Origin: Butyrivibrio sp.
GTDB lineage: Bacteria > Bacillota > Clostridia > Lachnospirales > Lachnospiraceae
Reading direction: 5' to 3'
NCBI GenBank assembly: GCA_015056585.1
Contig: SVFZ01000070.1
Location: 1 to 64,000 of the forward strand
DNA length: 64,000 nucleotides
The position numbers and the translations under genes are program-made. Of the stretch, positions 46,201-52,697 are shown one piece after another. The notes beneath the pieces are model-generated. The model saw only the letters and a list, made by a program, of their open reading frames with translations. It searched no databases and had not been told where the DNA came from. How positions within the stretch are numbered: position 1 is the first letter of the stretch; every line of letters begins with the position of its first letter.

Positions 46201-47210
46201 TTTATCTTTCATACATTGATAAAACAGGGATTAAAGAGAATGTAAGCCCGGGAGGCGATAAGACAGGCGGGATTCCTTCCCTTAAGATCGAAGCGCTTTC
46301 TGACGACGAGATTGTTGCAGCCATGATAAAAAGGGATGTGCAGGCTCTTGTCAGGAAAAAAGAGCTTGAGGATAATACGATTTCTTTTGACAATGATCTT
46401 GCAGATCGCCTTGTTGCTAAATTTGAGAGCAAATATGCATATGAGAGTCTTAAAGGTCTTTTCACAAAAACCACAGTTACGGAGCTGAAAAAGCATAAAC
46501 TGGAGGAGATGGGAGAAGACTTCAACACCTCTGAAATGGAGTTTGATGCTGACTATGGGGATGAGACAGCTTATGTTAATGAGGACGAAGACGCAGAAGA
46601 TGCAGAGAAGGCGCAGACCGGCAATGAGAAAAATAAGCTCTTTGGCGAGAAAAAACTCACCGGTGCAGAGCGTGGTACGGCCTATCACAGAGTCATGGAA
46701 ATACTGGATGATTCCATCTATGGCAATGAGAAGCTCATGAATGAAGCGGCTTTGAAGGGTGATGTTTCAAAACGGCTCTATGCCTTTCTTTGCGACATGA
46801 CAGATAGGGGAATGATACCCAAGGAGTACAAAAAATGTGTCTGGACTCACGACATAAATACTTTTCTTTCCACTAATCTGGCTCAGAGAATGGGAAAAGC
46901 CTTCAGAGAGGGAAAACTTATGAGGGAAAAGCCCTTCATGATGGGAATATCCGCTCATGAGCTTGACCCAAAGTTCCCGGAGGAAGAGATGGTACTGATC
47001 CAGGGAATTATCGATGCCTGGTTCTATGAAGGTGATGAGATAGTTCTTATGGATTACAAGACCGACAGGGTAAAAGAGCCTTCGGAGCTCATAAGACGTT
47101 ATCAGATACAGCTTGACCTTTACAAGAGAGCGTTGGAGGCTGCTACGAAGAAGAAAGTAAAAGAGGTTTACATTTATTCCTTTGGTCTGGGCTGTGAGAT
47201 AAAAGTGTGA
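43266..47210 (+). CDS. addA: Helicase-exonuclease AddAB subunit AddA
   Basis: A 1314-residue UvrD-type helicase plus nuclease. Walker A SAAAGSGKTAVLVERI (about 23-38), VVTFTKAAASQMREK, DEYQDSN (motif II), GDVKQSIYKFR (motif III), RIMSIHKSKGLEFPVVF, LRVLYVALTRAKEKL (motif VI). C-terminal nuclease: GTAYHRVME and VLMDYKTDRV with the catalytic Asp/Lys. A very acidic insert (about 1090-1130) is family-typical. Ribosome site GAGG. It forms the AddAB complex with the upstream gene product. Confidence 0.95.
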   Translation: MGVTFTEEQQAVIDARKCNILVSAAAGSGKTAVLVERIIQMIGSDTDIDHLLVVTFTKAAASQMREKITAAIQERLLKDPDNRHLQKQETLIHNAQITTIDSFCQYVLRNNFNVIGIDPSFHVGDDGEMRLLQEEVMSQLLEEEYALAFENQNGDGENTDVQENEGSDFLYCMDYFGTGHNDRKVEEYILQLYRFAMSMPWPEDWINERASDYDVQGREASELSFIQSCVSLAKLRIKEMLLNLETAEAVCCESDGPYSYGPTLDSDKSAVEALLRYDTYDDLFDGLRTTYFEKLKPIRDNSVNPDKKEYVQKLRDKVKKEVQNLTNVYFALPLETLIDQMKLCDRAVKELCRLTLKFKALFDEKKREKQIIDFSDMEHFALQILVEHPSKEECEGLSVNEIIDKCRPSTVAYEYRDYYKEVLIDEYQDSNNVQELILKSISGDEPDVSERFMVGDVKQSIYKFRLARPEIFMEKLDSYRKEIGSKNRRIDLHKNFRSRKEVLEITNYIFEKIMGRDLGNVDYDLDARLVTGAVYEEPVMNVDPEIIMFDAANDPGSELSDYDPREKEALVISERIHELIRENRELKYRDIVILLRSLSGWDEVFKKVLEDQGIPAYIESKSGYFDAGEVATMLDLLTIIDNPSIDIPLVSVMHSIIGGFSDEELADLKILTGSDEDASLEDSFYCALKALLKKGRPDTHFYEDGTKTEKAVAISETDKLLEKVLKFVEFIEDLRTRSVYTPVHELLQYIVASTGFDNYCLALPQGSQRKANLDQLLEKALAFEKTSFKGLFHFVRYIEHMKVVQVDYGEAGILDENADVVRIMSIHKSKGLEFPVVFVAGTTKTFNKMDTLGDLVVDMDQGLGVKCIDLENRVKYDTLKRLMISDKMQIDNIGEELRVLYVALTRAKEKLIITGCVKGLTDEITADLKALPLISKAGALLPYSNRSSAGSYFEMILLSVIRHPAFEKVLDKLEIAKDIYLSYIDKTGIKENVSPGGDKTGGIPSLKIEALSDDEIVAAMIKRDVQALVRKKELEDNTISFDNDLADRLVAKFESKYAYESLKGLFTKTTVTELKKHKLEEMGEDFNTSEMEFDADYGDETAYVNEDEDAEDAEKAQTGNEKNKLFGEKKLTGAERGTAYHRVMEILDDSIYGNEKLMNEAALKGDVSKRLYAFLCDMTDRGMIPKEYKKCVWTHDINTFLSTNLAQRMGKAFREGKLMREKPFMMGISAHELDPKFPEEEMVLIQGIIDAWFYEGDEIVLMDYKTDRVKEPSELIRRYQIQLDLYKRALEAATKKKVKEVYIYSFGLGCEIKV

Positions 47211-47242
47211 GAATCACATACTTACATGGTATATGAACCGCC

Positions 47243-47292
47243 CTGCAATTGATGATTTCGAAATATTCTAATTGCGAAATCATCAATTGCAG
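47243..47292. repeat. Perfect 18-bp inverted repeat between addA and the SDR gene
   Basis: CTGCAATTGATGATTTCG (47243-47260) and CGAAATCATCAATTGCAG (47275-47292) are exact inverted copies around a 14-base loop, which itself can pair AAT/ATT. Flanks CCGCC and CCGGGC are GC rich. There is no T run on either side, so it is not a standard terminator, although it lies between convergent genes. Confidence 0.85.
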
Positions 47293-47344
47293 CCGGGCTC
47301 AAAATATACGTTGTAAGATGCAAATGGATATTATTTAAATTGTG

Positions 47345-48262
47345 TTATGACTGCTGCTCCCCGGCGGCTGCTGCAGCGGCAGCGGCTTCTTTTTTTGCTT
47401 TTATGGCAGCTACTACCTCGGCGAGGTTAGGGCTTTTTCTCTCGAGCTTTTCACCGGTCTGGAGTTTGAGGAAATCATCGTACTTGGGATGTGGGATTAC
47501 GTAGAACTGATCCTCCTCGATGGCCTTAAATACCATTTCGCCGTGACCCTCAAGAGGAAGTCCTGTCTCTATTACATGGTTGAATTCTTCAATACCCTTC
47601 TTGTACTCTTCACTCTGATAATAAGGATCTGATTCATCCTTAAATCTTTCAGGGCGGTAAGACTCACTCTGATCAAGATGTGTCTGAACGTATCCCGGGC
47701 AGAAAACTCCCATGGCGATGTTTGCACCTGCAGCCTGAAGCTCATAGTTTATGCACTCTGAAAGTGAGAGAGCAGCGTGCTTGGTTGTATAATATGGTGC
47801 CATGCCAAACCAGTTCATAAATCCAGCAGCGGAGCAGGTATTCATGATATTGCAGTGTGTTCCCTGCTTCATCATTACAGGAATTACCTGACGCATAAAG
47901 TATACATGGGACATGAGATTGGTCTGAATGATCCACTCCCAGTCTCTCAAAGGAAGATTCAAACCGCTTCCGGCTACTGCCACGCCGGCATTATTCATAA
48001 GAAGGTCGATCTGACCGTATTTTTCCAAAGTGGTCTTTACAACTTTCTCTGTTTCTTCATACATACTTACATCTGCAGTGATAAGTGTAATATCTTCTGC
48101 TCCAAGTTTTTTTGCAAGTGCCTCGATTTCTGCAAGATCATCACCTGAGATATCCACAGCGACAATCTTCATTCCGCGTTTTGCGGCCTCTTTAACAAAT
48201 TCTTTGCCAAATCCGTTGGCTGCACCGGTAATAATAGCTACCTTTCCCTTAAAATCTTTCAT
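47345..48262 (-). CDS. SDR-family NAD(P)-dependent oxidoreductase
   Basis: A 305-residue Rossmann enzyme: cofactor motif TGAANGFG (about 12-19), NNAGVAVAG (about 90-98), catalytic Ser in NTCSAAGF, and YYTTKHA (YxxxK). Substrate unknown. The core is longer than the classical 250 residues, and the C-terminus ends in a Lys/Ala-rich tail containing eight consecutive Ala, encoded by a GC-rich near-repetitive stretch. Has its own good promoter and an AGGAGAAG ribosome site. Convergent with addA. Confidence 0.88.
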   Translation of the reverse strand: MKDFKGKVAIITGAANGFGKEFVKEAAKRGMKIVAVDISGDDLAEIEALAKKLGAEDITLITADVSMYEETEKVVKTTLEKYGQIDLLMNNAGVAVAGSGLNLPLRDWEWIIQTNLMSHVYFMRQVIPVMMKQGTHCNIMNTCSAAGFMNWFGMAPYYTTKHAALSLSECINYELQAAGANIAMGVFCPGYVQTHLDQSESYRPERFKDESDPYYQSEEYKKGIEEFNHVIETGLPLEGHGEMVFKAIEEDQFYVIPHPKYDDFLKLQTGEKLERKSPNLAEVVAAIKAKKEAAAAAAAAGEQQS

Positions 48263-48278
48263 AATACTTCTCCTGCTG

Positions 48279-48296
48279 CATGTTCTTTAGAACATG
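48279..48296 (-). promoter_or_regulatory. Palindrome in the SDR gene leader
   Basis: CATGTTCT and AGAACATG, two bases apart, form a perfect 8+8 inverted repeat, immediately before the ribosome site and about 30 bases after the predicted start of transcription. It may be an operator for a dimeric repressor. Confidence 0.5.
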
Positions 48297-48332
48297 TAAT
48301 TTAAAAAAATGTTTTTTGGATGACAAAAGACT

Positions 48333-48360
48333 ACTATAGCAAAAAAATATGAGATGTCAA
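48333..48360 (-). promoter_or_regulatory. Promoter of the SDR gene
   Basis: On the minus strand a perfect TTGACA (48355-48360), a 16-base spacer and TATAGT (48333-48338). Confidence 0.75.
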
Positions 48361-48447
48361 TGCTAAAAAAAGTAAAAAAATATTAGGAAAAAGCGGAAAC
48401 TTTTATAACTTAAGACGTTTCCGGGATGAGTTTTCACATAAAATGTG

Positions 48448-48476
48448 TTGACATAATTGAAAGTGGATTGTTTAAT
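48448..48476 (+). promoter_or_regulatory. Promoter of thiT
   Basis: A perfect TTGACA (48448-48453), a 17-base spacer and TTTAAT (48471-48476). Transcription would start near 48483, giving a leader of about 260 bases that contains the TPP riboswitch. Confidence 0.75.
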
Positions 48477-48543
48477 GTAGATGGTATGAATTTTGAAGTG
48501 CTTTTGCGCTTTGACAGATTACATACCAAAAAATAATAGAAAC

Positions 48544-48633
48544 CGCTAGGGGAGCACTGCTGAGAATGTACGTGCAAATGCGCGTCTTACCCTTATTACC
48601 TGACACGGATAATGCCGGCGTAGGGAAGCAATG
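48544..48633 (+). ncRNA. TPP riboswitch controlling thiT
   Basis: Conserved parts: GGGGAGCACTGCTGAGA in the pyrimidine-sensor arm, then ACCTGACACGGATAATGCC and GGCGTAGGGAAGC in the pyrophosphate arm. It is independent of the riboswitch at 16.6 kb. A terminator-like hairpin that includes the thiT ribosome site (48698-48741) forms the likely expression platform. Confidence 0.95.
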
Positions 48634-48697
48634 ATACTTTTTTAGCTTTGGAACAGTGATTTCGATGCTAAGAAAGTGTGAAAACAATAAGAGTCTT

Positions 48698-48741
48698 AGA
48701 ATCTCCTTTGAATGCGGTAACCTTAAGGGAGGTCTTTTTTT
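48698..48741 (+). promoter_or_regulatory. Expression-platform hairpin with the thiT Shine-Dalgarno in its 3' arm
   Basis: CTCCTTT (48703-48709) pairs with AAGGGAG (48725-48731), with a flanking AGA/TCT pair, followed by seven T directly before the ATG at 48742. The 3' arm is the thiT ribosome site AAGGGAGG. The same hairpin could therefore end transcription or hide the ribosome site. Confidence 0.6.
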
Positions 48742-49443
48742 ATGAGTCTGTTTTTGGAAAAAGTAGTAGAAGATGGTTATGCAACCTACAACATTACAAG
48801 GGGTGGATATTTCCTCGTTATTGTCCTGATGCTTGCAGCTGTGGCACTGGTTAGTTATTTCACCAATGCAGACGGCAAGGGGAAAATGAGCATCAAGCAG
48901 ATTACATTTTCTGCACTTTGCCTTGCACTTGCATTTGTAATGTCAAACATCAAGCTTTTCAAGCTGCCAATGGGCGGAAGTGTTACTCTTTTCAGTATGT
49001 TCTTTATCTGCTATATCGGATATCTCTATGGCCCTCGCGTAAGCCTTTCAGCAGCATTTGCTTACGGCCTTTTGCAGATGATAATCGATCCGTATATCAT
49101 CAGCGTTCCGCAGCTTCTTTGCGACTATATCCTTGCATTCGGAGCTCTTGGTCTTGCCGGATTTTTCTATGAGAAGAAGCACGGAATGATCATAGGTTAT
49201 ATCGTTGGTATATTTGGCAGATTCTTGTTCTCAACGCTTTCAGGAATAATCTTCTTTGCGGATTATGCACCGGAAGGAATGTCACCTGTTGCGTACTCTG
49301 TAGTTTACAATGGCTCTTACATTGCAGCAGAGGGAGTTCTTACAGTAATAGTTCTTCTTATTCCCGCTGTTCACTCAGCACTTAACAGGATTAAGATTGA
49401 GGCCAATGAAAAGAGTCTTAGCAAGGAGCTTAAAGTCGGCTGA
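48742..49443 (+). CDS. thiT: Thiamine ECF transporter S component ThiT
   Basis: A 233-residue membrane protein. An N-terminal extra helix (about 20-42) precedes the six-helix ThiT fold starting at ITFSALCLALAFVMSNIKLFKLPMGGSVTLFSM; the PMGGSVTL motif (about 75-82) belongs to the thiamine-binding loop. Further down come YGLLQMIIDP and LAGFFYE. It binds thiamine outside the cell and works with the ECF module (not here). TPP-riboswitch control supports the call. It converges on hflX, 25 bases away. Confidence 0.95.
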   Translation: MSLFLEKVVEDGYATYNITRGGYFLVIVLMLAAVALVSYFTNADGKGKMSIKQITFSALCLALAFVMSNIKLFKLPMGGSVTLFSMFFICYIGYLYGPRVSLSAAFAYGLLQMIIDPYIISVPQLLCDYILAFGALGLAGFFYEKKHGMIIGYIVGIFGRFLFSTLSGIIFFADYAPEGMSPVAYSVVYNGSYIAAEGVLTVIVLLIPAVHSALNRIKIEANEKSLSKELKVG

Positions 49444-49468
49444 AATCAGAAGCGTTTTTTTGCCCGGA

Positions 49469-50806
49469 TTAATTGCTTTCGGTAATATATTTTGCATACT
49501 TCTGAGCGTTCTTGGCGCTAAGATGTGCAATGACCTTTGTTCCTTCCGGAAGATACTCGGTTGATTCCACCACGGATGATGAGGTTATCGCGTTGAGTAT
49601 ACCGCCCTCTGAATAGGGCAGCAGCAGCTCGCAGAGAGTATCGCCGCTTTTTAGGGTTTCCTCTATGAGATCGATCAGAGCGTCAAGACTCTCCTTGGAT
49701 TTGGCATAAATATAGGCTCTGTCATCATTTACTCTCGGAACATCCATAACGAGTTGAGAGGCTTCTTTTTGCTGATCCTGGACAATATCGGATTTATTGA
49801 ACACATAGAGCACGGGAATATCTCCGGCACCAATCTCTGCAAGGGTATCCCGTGTTACATCCATGTGATGGCGATACTCCGGGTCTGAGAAGTCTATGAC
49901 TTCAAGGATAAGATCGGCGTATTTTGCCTCCTCAAGTGTTGAGCGGAAGGCCTTTACCAGGGTATGAGGGAGCTCACTGATAAATCCGACGGTATCGGTC
50001 AGAAGGAAAGGCCTGTGTCCCGGAGCGGATATTCTTCTGACAGAGGTATCAAGTGTGGCAAAAAGCATATCTTTTTCCAGCACTTTTTTGTCTTCAGAGT
50101 TTTCTCCGCCATACAGGGAAAGAAGATTGTTCATGATAGTTGATTTACCGGCATTTGTGTAGCCTACAAGGGATATCTTGGGTTCGGAAGAGGAAAGTCT
50201 TCTGCTCCTTTGGGTATCCCTTTCTTTTTCAACGTTCTCAAGCTCCCGCCTGAGTTCGCTCATGCGGTGTTCGATTCGTCTCCTGTCCAGTTCCAGCTGT
50301 TTTTCTCCGGAACCTTTATTCGACAGTCTGCCACTGCCTCCTCCCTGCCTTGAGAGGGAAGATCGCATACCTACTAGCCTTGGAAGCATATACTGAAGCT
50401 GAGCATATTCCACCTGAAGCCTGGATTCGCGGGTTTTTGCTCTTTTGGCGAATATCTGCAGAATAAGGCCTGTTCTGTCAATTACCTCTGTATCCAGTAT
50501 CTTTTCAAGATTTCGTATCTGCATAGGGGAAATGTCATCGTTAAAAATGATGATATCCGCGTCAAATACGTCTATTGAATTTTTGATTTCTTCGACCTTT
50601 CCACTTCCCACAAAGGTACTTCTGTCGGGGGAGGGGAGATTTTGGGTTGTAACTCCAACAACTTTGATATCCAGGGCTTTGGTCAGCTCTTTAAGCTCGT
50701 TCATTGATCTGTCAAATTCATCGTCGTCCTTTTCAGTATTAAGACCCACGAGAATTGCCCGGACCTGCTTTGTATCTTCTATTATCTGATGCATTTCGTT
50801 TTTCAT
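49469..50806 (-). CDS. hflX: GTPase HflX
   Basis: A 445-residue ribosome-associated GTPase. N-terminal HflX domain (about 15-190; VGLNTEKDDDEFDRSMNEL, GSGKVEEIK, NDDISPMQIRNLE, DRTGLILQIFAKRAKTRE, GGGSGRLSNKGSGEKQ) followed by a TRAFAC G domain: G1 GYTNAGKST, G3 DTVGFI, G4 NKSD. HflX rescues stalled ribosomes in stress. The frame extends 27 codons upstream, but AAGGAC lies four bases before the Met at 50806, which is the homologue-like start. Confidence 0.93.
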   Translation of the reverse strand: MKNEMHQIIEDTKQVRAILVGLNTEKDDDEFDRSMNELKELTKALDIKVVGVTTQNLPSPDRSTFVGSGKVEEIKNSIDVFDADIIIFNDDISPMQIRNLEKILDTEVIDRTGLILQIFAKRAKTRESRLQVEYAQLQYMLPRLVGMRSSLSRQGGGSGRLSNKGSGEKQLELDRRRIEHRMSELRRELENVEKERDTQRSRRLSSSEPKISLVGYTNAGKSTIMNNLLSLYGGENSEDKKVLEKDMLFATLDTSVRRISAPGHRPFLLTDTVGFISELPHTLVKAFRSTLEEAKYADLILEVIDFSDPEYRHHMDVTRDTLAEIGAGDIPVLYVFNKSDIVQDQQKEASQLVMDVPRVNDDRAYIYAKSKESLDALIDLIEETLKSGDTLCELLLPYSEGGILNAITSSSVVESTEYLPEGTKVIAHLSAKNAQKYAKYITESN

Positions 50807-50834
50807 ATTTGTCCTTATTTCAATGTGTAGTGGC

Positions 50835-50873
50835 AAAAAGGCGCATGATATGGTCAATATCATGCGCCTTTTT
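50835..50873 (-). terminator. Intrinsic terminator of asnA
   Basis: AAAAAGGCGCATGATAT and ATATCATGCGCCTTTTT are inverted copies around GGTCA; T run on the minus strand. It lies between asnA and hflX. Confidence 0.92.
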
Positions 50874-50900
50874 GATGTAATTAACATAAATCAACCTGAA

Positions 50901-51911
50901 TTACAGCAAATGAATTCCGTTCTTGTCACATTCTGCAAGCATTTCATCGGGCCAGATTGAGCATTGAACTTCACCGATGTGAGCTTTTCTTAAGAAGAAC
51001 ATGCAGATTCTGGACTGGCCGATACCGCCTCCGATGGTGTAAGGAAGCTCCTTATTAAGAATTGCCTTCTGGAAAGGAAGCTCTGCTCTTTCGGTACAGC
51101 CTGCCTTCTCAAGCTGTGATTTAAGTGAATCCTCATCAACTCTGATACCCATACTTGAAAGCTCAAGTGCAATATCAAGAACAGGGTAGTATACGATGAT
51201 GTCTGCGTTGAGCTGCCAGTCGTCGTAGTCAGGGGCTCTTCCGTCATGCTTCTCTCCTGAAGCAAGTTCATCGCCGATCTGCATGATGCAAACAGCACCC
51301 TTTGCCTTTGATATGTAATACTCGCGCTCCTTGGGAGTATTGTCCGGGAACATGTCCTCCAGTTCCTGAGTGGTTATAAAGAAGATGTCATCAGGAAGAA
51401 GTTCTTCGATATAATCGTACTGGATTGACATGAATTTTTCGGTCTTTCTAAGTACTTTGTAAACGTCGCGTACAGTCGCCTTCAGGAAATCAAGATTGCG
51501 GTCCTCTTTTTTGATAACCTTCTCCCAATCCCACTGGTCTACAAAGATTGAATGAATATTATCGGGAACCTCATCACGTCTTACAGCGTTCATATCGGTA
51601 TAAAGGCCTTCGTAGACATTAAATCCGTATTTCTTGAGGGCATATCTCTTCCATTTCGCAAGAGAGTGCACAATCTCAGCCGGACGTTCATTTTCATTTA
51701 AAATATCAAATGATACCGGACGTTCAACGCCGTTAAGGTTGTCATTGAGTCCTGATTCGGGGGTTACAAACAAAGGAGCTGTAACACGCTGAAGATTAAG
51801 CCTTGTAGCAAGCATTCCCTGAAAGAAATCCTTGACAGTCTTGATTCCAACCTGTGTATCATGAAGATCAAGGCTTGATTTATAGCTTTTGGGTATCTTA
51901 AGATTTTCCAT
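50901..51911 (-). CDS. asnA: Aspartate-ammonia ligase
   Basis: A 336-residue class-II aaRS-like enzyme making asparagine from aspartate, ammonia and ATP. Family motifs: LQRVTAPLFVTPESGLNDNLNGVERPVSFD, EIVHSLAKWKRYAL, YTDMNAVRRDE, HSIFVDQWDWEKVI, PYTIGGGIGQSRICMFFLRKAHIGEVQ. Own promoter and terminator. The leader contains CGGAG as ribosome site, and no T-box is seen upstream. Confidence 0.96.
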   Translation of the reverse strand: MENLKIPKSYKSSLDLHDTQVGIKTVKDFFQGMLATRLNLQRVTAPLFVTPESGLNDNLNGVERPVSFDILNENERPAEIVHSLAKWKRYALKKYGFNVYEGLYTDMNAVRRDEVPDNIHSIFVDQWDWEKVIKKEDRNLDFLKATVRDVYKVLRKTEKFMSIQYDYIEELLPDDIFFITTQELEDMFPDNTPKEREYYISKAKGAVCIMQIGDELASGEKHDGRAPDYDDWQLNADIIVYYPVLDIALELSSMGIRVDEDSLKSQLEKAGCTERAELPFQKAILNKELPYTIGGGIGQSRICMFFLRKAHIGEVQCSIWPDEMLAECDKNGIHLL

Positions 51912-51947
51912 TCTTATACTCCGATTTCCGTGTTTTTACTAATAAAC

Positions 51948-51976
51948 ATATTAAAACCAAGACTTTCTTATTGCAA
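51948..51976 (-). promoter_or_regulatory. Promoter of asnA
   Basis: On the minus strand TTGCAA (51971-51976), a 17-base spacer and TAATAT (51948-51953). Confidence 0.65.
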
Positions 51977-52186
51977 GAAGAAATTAAATGATATGGGAGT
52001 CGAAAACAAAAAGGTTTGCCAAATTGGGAAAAAGACTCCGGTTATGGAGTAATTCATATATCATGTGCAGAGAAAAAAGGGAAAATCGCGATAACGATTA
52101 AGTGGCAGTATTTGAGCAAATGTTAGCAAAATGTAAGTAGTTACACAAAGTTCGATTTTTCGTCACAGTTTCTTCACAAAAATCTA

Positions 52187-52235
52187 TTTACAAATAAATC
52201 TGTTTTATGTATATTACTCGAATATAAGTAATATA
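52187..52235 (+). promoter_or_regulatory. Promoter with overlapping inverted repeat upstream of the HPr-like gene
   Basis: TTTACA (52187-52192), a 17-base spacer and TATATT (52210-52215). A perfect 9+9 inverted repeat, TATATTACT (52210-52218) and AGTAATATA (52227-52235), starts at the -10 box, the position of a repressor operator. The rest of the 385-bp gap (51912-52296) is AT rich and holds, besides the asnA promoter, only a small ACTCC/GGAGT hairpin near 52030. Confidence 0.65.
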
Positions 52236-52296
52236 TGAAATCCATTTTTGATTAATTTTGGATGTAATTTCCTCTGGGAGAAAGGAAGTGGCTATT

Positions 52297-52533
52297 ATGT
52301 TAGGAAAAATGAAGAAGCGCATTATGCTTAAACCTGCACAGGTGGAAGAGTTTGTTAACGCTGCTACCAAATGCGATTTTGATGTTGATGTATACTATAA
52401 TAGATATGTTGTTGACGCCAAGTCTATTCTGGGAGTATTCGGTTTGGATCTTACCAAACCCCTTACTGTAGAGTACAGCGGCTCAAACGAGCAGTTTGAA
52501 CACTATCTTAAAGGCCTTGCTATTGCAGGCTGA
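52297..52533 (+). CDS. HPr-like (Crh-like) small protein without the active-site histidine
   Basis: A 78-residue protein with the HPr fold pattern: the segment LKPAQVEEFVNAATKCDFDVDVYYN and AKSILGVFGLDLTKPLTVEYSG align with HPr helix 1 and the Ser-46 region (AKSIMGV in HPr). The position of His15 (LHARPA in HPr) reads IMLKPA, so PTS phosphotransfer is not possible; the regulatory Ser is kept. This resembles Crh. Start taken at ATG 52297 behind AAAGGAAG; a GTG at 52288 is an alternative adding three residues. Role probably in carbon regulation (inference). Confidence 0.72.
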   Translation: MLGKMKKRIMLKPAQVEEFVNAATKCDFDVDVYYNRYVVDAKSILGVFGLDLTKPLTVEYSGSNEQFEHYLKGLAIAG

Positions 52534-52618
52534 AGTGCCAGTTGAGAATGTAGTTGCTGCTCAGACAAAAAATGCGCTCTATGCTTTGCATTTCGTGAGA
52601 AAATGATTCATGAACGAG

Positions 52619-52692
52619 CTCTCCACGGCATATTATATATGTTCTTGTATTTTCTATTCAGGAACATATACAATATGTTGTGGGGAGTTTTT
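52619..52692 (+). terminator. 29-pair hairpin: terminator overlapping the next gene's ribosome site
   Basis: Bases 52619-52647 pair with 52659-52687 with only one mismatch (A52635/C52671) and a few G-U pairs, around an 11-base loop; five T follow. It ends the HPr-like gene. The outermost part of its 3' arm, GTGGGGAG (52680-52687), is also the only Shine-Dalgarno of the helicase gene starting at 52698. Confidence 0.88.
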
Positions 52693-52697
52693 GGTAT

